Positions 60,088 through 64,000 of a stretch of 64,000 nt of DNA are shown one piece after another. The position numbers and the translations under genes were made by a program. Source of the stretch: Cryptosporangium phraense (GTDB taxonomy: Bacteria > Actinomycetota > Actinomycetes > Mycobacteriales > Cryptosporangiaceae); contig NZ_VIRS01000019.1 in NCBI RefSeq assembly GCF_006912135.1, positions 62,001 to 126,000 of the forward strand, in the 5' to 3' direction. Under the pieces are notes generated by a model. It worked only from the letters and a program-made list of their open reading frames with translations, searched no databases and was not told where the DNA came from. How positions within the stretch are numbered: the first letter of the stretch is position 1; the number at the start of each line of letters is the position of its first letter.

Positions 60088-60567
60088 ATGGCCGGCCGAG
60101 GGACTCCCGCGACGCAAGCACTGACGAAGGCGAAGGCGCCGTTCACCGTCCACGAGTACGAGCACGACCCGGCGTCCGGCTCGTACGGCGAGGAAGCGGC
60201 CCGGGCGCTGGGCGTTCCGGCCGCGCGGGTGTTCAAGACGCTGGTCGCCCAGATCGACGGCGCGCTGCACGTCGCCGTGGTGCCGGTCACCGGCGAACTC
60301 GACCTCAAGGCCCTCGCGTCCGCGGTGGGGAAGAAGAAGGCCGCGATGGCCGACCCGACGCTGGCCGAGCGCACGACCGGCTACGTCCGCGGCGGGATCA
60401 GCCCGCTGGGGCAGCGGAAACGACTCCCGACCGTAGTCGACGCGAGCGCTGCGGGCCACGAGACCGTCTTCGTCTCGGCCGGCCGTCGCGGGCTGGAGGT
60501 CGAGGTGTCCCCGACCGACCTGACCCGCCTCACGAACGCGGTGGTCGCCCCGATCGCGGCTAGCTAG
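60088..60567 (+). CDS. ybaK: Cys-tRNA(Pro)/Cys deacylase, YbaK/EbsC type
   Basis: Editing deacylase of 159 residues. It has the YbaK pattern: [92 protein letters not shown]. It hydrolyses mischarged Cys-tRNA-Pro. ATG lies six bases after TATGTT. Divergent from sigR with shared control DNA. The 3' end shares a CTAGCTAG sequence with the convergent hydrolase stop. Confidence 0.92.
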   Translation: MAGRGTPATQALTKAKAPFTVHEYEHDPASGSYGEEAARALGVPAARVFKTLVAQIDGALHVAVVPVTGELDLKALASAVGKKKAAMADPTLAERTTGYVRGGISPLGQRKRLPTVVDASAAGHETVFVSAGRRGLEVEVSPTDLTRLTNAVVAPIAAS

Positions 60568-61186
60568 CCCACCCGCGCGCCCGCAGCCAGTCGACGGCCG
60601 CGCCGCCTACGGCGGCCGACACCTTCTTAAACCCGTGGTCCGCGCCCGGCAGCACCACGACGGTCGCCTCCCCCACCACCGGTGGGACGCCGAACGGATC
60701 GCGATCCCCGTTGACGACGAGCACCGGCAGCGAAAGCGGGATCTCGTCCACCCGGGAGCGCTCCGGCTTGCCCGGCGGGTGCGTCGGAAACGCCAGCGCG
60801 ATCACCCCGGACGCGCCCAACGCCTCGGCCGTCCGGCAGGCCACCCGGGCCCCGCTGGAGCGTCCCCCGAAGAGCAGCGGAACGTCCCGCACCCCCGCGC
60901 GCACGACAGCGACGACGTCCGTCCACGCCTCGTCCAGGTGATTCGCCGGCGCCGGCGCCCGGCGGCCGGCCACCCGGTAGGGCTGGGTCACCCGCGCGAC
61001 GGCCACCCCGGCAGCGACGACCGCCGACGTCACGGCCACGAGATCGGGCGCGAGAACGTCGCCCCCGGCGCCGTGGCCGAGGATCAGCAGCGACCGCGTC
61101 CCCGAGGGAGGCAGGTCCAGCTGCAAGCGCGCCGGGCCGCGCCGGGTGGGAACGAGGAGCCCCCCGGCGGGCTCCTCGGGCGTCAA
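60560..61186 (-). CDS. Alpha/beta hydrolase (KANL3/Tex30-like)
   Basis: Soluble hydrolase of about 208 residues. [63 protein letters not shown] and [14 protein letters not shown] .. [12 protein letters not shown] give the nucleophile elbow (GGRSSG), acid and base. The start is inferred: TTG at 61186 overlaps the whiB stop (TTGA). It is the second gene of the whiB operon. Substrate unknown. Confidence 0.75.
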   Translation of the reverse strand: MTPEEPAGGLLVPTRRGPARLQLDLPPSGTRSLLILGHGAGGDVLAPDLVAVTSAVVAAGVAVARVTQPYRVAGRRAPAPANHLDEAWTDVVAVVRAGVRDVPLLFGGRSSGARVACRTAEALGASGVIALAFPTHPPGKPERSRVDEIPLSLPVLVVNGDRDPFGVPPVVGEATVVVLPGADHGFKKVSAAVGGAAVDWLRARGWAS

Positions 61187-61581
61187 CTCTCGCGCCGAGC
61201 GCTCTCCGCGCGCTCCGTCCGCGTCCGCACGCCGGCCGAGAACGACGTCGGCGCGCCCGCCACTCCGGTCCGATTCCGCCATGCCACCAGCATGGCCCGT
61301 CGCTCCCGCGGAGTCGTACCGCCCCAGACGCCTTCACAGTCACCGGCGTTCAGCGCGGCCGCGAGGCAGTCCGCCTGGACGTCGCAGGAATGGCAGAAGC
61401 TGAGCGCCGGGTCGGCCGGTTCGGTGGGAAGCGGGAAGAACGTCTCCGGGTCGACGGTGCGACAGCGTCCGCGGGTGCGCCACGTCGGGTCGCCGGGGCG
61501 CGCCGACCTCGCCGCCAGCAACCGGGGATCGCGGCTCGCCGCGAGCACCTCGTGTGGCCTCGGCAGCCTGGCCCGAGTCAC
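61183..61581 (-). CDS. WhiB-family regulator
   Basis: Wbl protein of 132 residues. Cys40, Cys63, Cys66 and Cys72 give the C-x22-C-x2-C-x5-C cluster ligand pattern, followed by GVWGGTTPRERRAM and a long basic/Ser tail. GTG at 61581 follows GGAAGGAGAG. There is no WhiB7-type AT hook. Which Wbl subclass it belongs to could not be decided; distinct from whiB1 at 46356. Coupled to the downstream hydrolase. Confidence 0.88.
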   Translation of the reverse strand: MTRARLPRPHEVLAASRDPRLLAARSARPGDPTWRTRGRCRTVDPETFFPLPTEPADPALSFCHSCDVQADCLAAALNAGDCEGVWGGTTPRERRAMLVAWRNRTGVAGAPTSFSAGVRTRTERAESARRES

Positions 61582-61715
61582 GTGTCTGCTCTCCTTCCTG
61601 CACGGTGCGTGCTTCCGGTGTCCCCGTGTCACCGCGCGCAACCCCCGGAGGAAGCGCACTGAATGCCACGGGCCGAACTCGCTACGTCAGCACAACGAGG
61701 AGGGGAAGGGGGCGT

Positions 61716-61732
61716 TACGGGGTTTCGCCCCG
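61716..61732 (-). terminator. Hairpin after the SRAP gene
   Basis: ACGGGG / CCCCGT, perfect six-base stem with a five-base loop, four bases past the stop codon at 61736 and next to an AT run. Confidence 0.6.
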
Positions 61733-61735
61733 TCT

Positions 61736-62440
61736 TTAAAAGAGGGTCACCGGTGCTGCCTCCGGTACGACCGCCTTCCGCAGCGACGGACCGGTGTTCC
61801 GCACGTTTCCGACGGCCGGCCCGACCGGCCGCAGCTCCATGCCCGCCAGCAGGTCGCCGGGCGGCGGAGCCAACAGCACGTCGGCGTCGGCCGGGGTCTC
61901 CCCCAGCCAGGCGCTCCACCGCTCGCGCGGCAACTGCAACGGCATCCGACTGTGGACGCCGTCCAGCGGGGCGAGCGCGGCCGTCGTGACGATCGAGCAG
62001 GTCACGACCCGCTCCTCGCCCGAACCCCAGACCTCCCACAGCCCCGCGAACACGCACAGCCCGCCGTCGGCCCTGGTGAGGTACCAGGCCTGCTTACCGG
62101 GCCCGTCGGGCTTGGGCGACCACTCGTACCAGCCGTCGGCGGGCACCAGGCAGCGGCGCCGGGCGAACGCCGACCGGAACGCGGGCTTCTCGGCGATCGA
62201 CTCGGAGCGGGCGTTCATCATCCGCGACCCGCCGGAGAGATCCTTGGCCCAGGACGGCACCAGCCCCCAGCGCACGGCGTCGACCACCCGGCCGCCCTGG
62301 GACTTCGAGACCCGGACGACCGGCACCGTGTCGGTGGGCGCCACGTTGTAGTTCGGCCGGAGCGACTCGTCGAGGCTGATCGCGTCGAACTCCGCCACGA
62401 GGTCTTCGGCGCTACGGGAAGAGGCATACCGACCGCACAT
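61736..62440 (-). CDS. SRAP protein (YedK/HMCES abasic-site shield)
   Basis: 234 residues with the full SRAP active site: Cys2 directly after the start Met (MCGRY), Asn32 (RPNYNVAPT), Glu106 (DGWYEW) and His163 (GVHSRMP). After Met removal Cys2 forms a covalent crosslink with abasic sites in single-stranded DNA, protecting replication forks. ATG lies seven bases after TAACCT. M. tuberculosis Rv3226c is the likely counterpart next to aroA. Confidence 0.93.
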   Translation of the reverse strand: MCGRYASSRSAEDLVAEFDAISLDESLRPNYNVAPTDTVPVVRVSKSQGGRVVDAVRWGLVPSWAKDLSGGSRMMNARSESIAEKPAFRSAFARRRCLVPADGWYEWSPKPDGPGKQAWYLTRADGGLCVFAGLWEVWGSGEERVVTCSIVTTAALAPLDGVHSRMPLQLPRERWSAWLGETPADADVLLAPPPGDLLAGMELRPVGPAVGNVRNTGPSLRKAVVPEAAPVTLF

Positions 62441-62447
62441 ACCAGCC

Positions 62448-62453
62448 AGGTTA
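62448..62453 (-). promoter_or_regulatory. Leaderless -10 box TAACCT of the SRAP gene
   Basis: On the minus strand TAACCT, seven bases, then ATG at 62440. Confidence 0.5.
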
Positions 62454-62489
62454 GCCAGCACCCCCGACACTTCCGGCAGACTGAACACC

Positions 62490-63758
62490 ATGCAGAATCC
62501 CTGGCCCGCCCCCCGAGCCGACCGGCCCGTCACCGGCACGGTCACGATGCCCGGTTCCAAGTCCGTGACCAACCGGGCCCTCGTCCTGGCCGCGCTCGCG
62601 GACGGGCCGTCGATGCTGCGGGCGCCCCTCCGCAGCCGCGACACCGAGCTGATGGCCGCCGCGCTGCGCGCGCTCGGCGTCGGTATCGAGGGCACCGAAG
62701 CGTGGCAGGTGACCCCGCAGAAGCTCCGCGGGCCGGCCACGGTCGACTGCGGTCTGGCCGGCACCGTGATGCGGTTCCTCCCGCCGGCCGCGGTCCTGGC
62801 CGAGGGCCCGGTGACCCTCGACGGCGACGAACAGGCCCGGGTGCGGCCGATGGGCCGCCTGCTCGACGCGCTTCGCGCGCTCGGGGCCGACATCGACGAC
62901 GGCGGCCGCGCGTCGCTCCCGTTCACCGTGGCCGGTACCGGGACGCTGCCCGGCGGCGAGGTCACGATCGACGCGTCGGCGTCCTCGCAGTTCGTCTCCG
63001 GGCTGCTGCTGTCGGGCGCCCGGTACGAGAAGGGCGTCACCGTCCACCATGACGGCAAGCCCGTCCCCAGCCTCCCGCACATCGACATGTCGGTGGCGAT
63101 GCTGCGCGCCGCCGGGGTCACGGTCGACGACAGCGAGGCCAACACTTGGCGGGTCGAGCCGGGCCCGATCGCCGGCCTCGACCTCGACATCGAGCCCGAC
63201 CTCTCCAACGCCGCGCCGTTCCTGGCCGCCGCGCTCGCGACCGGCGGGCGCGTCACGGTGACCGGCTGGCCGGTCCGCACGACCCAGGCCGGGGACGCGC
63301 TCCGCGACCTCCTCGCCCGGATGGGTGCCGAGGTCACCCTCGACGCGCGCGGGCTCACGGTCGCGGCCGGTGACCGTCTGCTGGGTCTGGACGCCGACCT
63401 GCACGACGTCGGCGAGCTGACGCCGGTGCTGGCCGCGCTGGCCGCCCTGGCCGAGACCCCGTCCCGGCTGCGTGGGGTCGCGCACCTGCGTGGGCACGAG
63501 ACCGACCGGCTGGCCGCGCTGGCCACCGAGCTGAACAACCTCGGCGGCCAGGTCACCGAGACCGAGGACGGGCTGGCCATCGAACCCCGCCCGCTGCACG
63601 GCGGGGTCTTCGGCAGCTACTCCGACCACCGGATGGCCCAGGCCGGCGTCCTGCTCGGGCTGGTCGTCGACGGGATCGCGGTGGAGAACGTCGCCACCAC
63701 CGGCAAGACCATGCCGACGTTCACCACGGTGTGGACCGATCTGGTGAGTGTCCACTGA
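62490..63758 (+). CDS. aroA: 3-phosphoshikimate 1-carboxyvinyltransferase (EPSP synthase)
   Basis: Shikimate-pathway enzyme of 422 residues. [103 protein letters not shown] and [18 protein letters not shown] are the family landmarks. The final ..[22 protein letters not shown] matches other actinobacteria. ATG start about 50 bases from the divergent SRAP gene. Confidence 0.96.
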   Translation: MQNPWPAPRADRPVTGTVTMPGSKSVTNRALVLAALADGPSMLRAPLRSRDTELMAAALRALGVGIEGTEAWQVTPQKLRGPATVDCGLAGTVMRFLPPAAVLAEGPVTLDGDEQARVRPMGRLLDALRALGADIDDGGRASLPFTVAGTGTLPGGEVTIDASASSQFVSGLLLSGARYEKGVTVHHDGKPVPSLPHIDMSVAMLRAAGVTVDDSEANTWRVEPGPIAGLDLDIEPDLSNAAPFLAAALATGGRVTVTGWPVRTTQAGDALRDLLARMGAEVTLDARGLTVAAGDRLLGLDADLHDVGELTPVLAALAALAETPSRLRGVAHLRGHETDRLAALATELNNLGGQVTETEDGLAIEPRPLHGGVFGSYSDHRMAQAGVLLGLVVDGIAVENVATTGKTMPTFTTVWTDLVSVH

Positions 63759-64000
63759 GCCCGCGGAGAGATCTCGACGAGGACGACGTCCGGGTCCGCG
63801 CGCGGCCCGGTTCCCGTCCCCGGACCCGGACCCGCCCGACCCATGCCGACGCTCGCGAAGCGCTCGTCGTCGGCGTCGACCGGGGCCGGTACACGTGCTG
63901 GCTCGACGACCGCGAGGTCACCGCGATGCGGGCCCGCGAGCTCGGCCGCAAGTCGGTCGTCGTCGGAGACCGGGTCGCGCTGGTCGGCGACGTCTCCGGC
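63732..64000 (+). CDS. rsgA: Ribosome-associated GTPase RsgA, N-terminal part (runs off the window)
   Basis: Only the OB-fold start is present: [20 protein letters not shown], then [45 protein letters not shown]. This opening is characteristic of actinobacterial RsgA, which aids 30S maturation. Start uncertain: GTG 63732 overlaps aroA by 27 bases; CTG 63756 is also possible. The GTPase domain lies beyond 64000. Confidence 0.8.

Noticed and set aside
62468-62489. Leaderless -10 for aroA (CAGACT, seven bases before ATG)
   Set aside because: It lacks the TA at the start of the box, so it was not counted with the leaderless set.
1-64000. tRNA or rRNA genes
   Set aside because: I saw no cloverleaf-like or rRNA sequence by eye; a tRNAscan run would be decisive.

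Overview
The window is one 64 kb stretch of very GC-rich chromosome from a filamentous-type actinobacterium. The evidence is a two-domain Kgd (2-oxoglutarate decarboxylase), WhiB proteins, an RsrA/SigR pair, nickel SOD, a SARP/BTAD regulator, DUF397/XRE genes, the tiny ribosomal protein bL37 and many GTG starts. A Cryptosporangium/Frankia/Micromonospora-like relative is plausible, but the genus is an inference. Gene density is high and most gene pairs inside operons overlap by 1-4 bases (ATGA, GTGA, TTGA).

Left part (1-15.5 kb), minus strand first: the N-terminal part of valS; a response regulator, histidine kinase and FtsX-type ABC exporter operon; a DUF3072 gene with an alpha/beta hydrolase; a divergent XRE regulator; an ABC-2 exporter; a BrkB/YihY membrane protein; two small proteins (one a 39-residue Tyr/Cys/His-rich peptide). 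A decayed IS110 transposase and about 0.6 kb of gene-free DNA follow, then an S51 peptidase, a secreted Cys protein, a SRPBCC-ArsR-SRPBCC cluster behind two perfect operator-like palindromes, and a flavin oxidoreductase.

Middle part (15.5-45 kb): a 1115-residue BTAD regulator converges on a cydA-cydB-cydD-cydC operon whose last gene encodes a 131-residue nonapeptide-repeat protein. Then come a MarR/MFS drug-efflux operon; a hypothetical gene; DUF3052 with an ABC-2 exporter; kgd with a DUF6104 gene; two paralogous lipoproteins; a quinone oxidoreductase; tetR-alkB; a two-helix membrane protein; malic enzyme; sodX/sodN; a histidine phosphatase with a GNAT; rsbW-sigF; a membrane protein; and a diacylglycerol-kinase-like gene.

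Right part (45-64 kb): whiB1 with a CRP-like site in its long leader, three tandem-repeat arrays, pdtaS, then bioF, a pseudokinase/flippase-like membrane protein, a SUKH-domain protein, two DUF397 genes, an XRE/DUF5753 regulator, bioD and a GNAT. After these come bL37, rsrA-sigR with a SigR-type promoter, ybaK, a hydrolase-whiB pair, an SRAP (HMCES/YedK) gene, aroA and the start of rsgA. From memory, the order phosphatase, acetyltransferase, membrane protein, kinase, whiB1, pdtaS ... rshA-sigH ... SRAP, aroA, rsgA matches the Rv3214-Rv3228 block of Mycobacterium tuberculosis. The bioF-bioD stretch and rsbW-sigF then look like insertions into a conserved backbone.

Regulatory DNA is unusually readable. 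At least ten genes have a TANNNT box exactly 6 or 7 bases before the start codon, the layout of leaderless transcripts. Several promoters carry perfect inverted repeats next to a candidate regulator gene.
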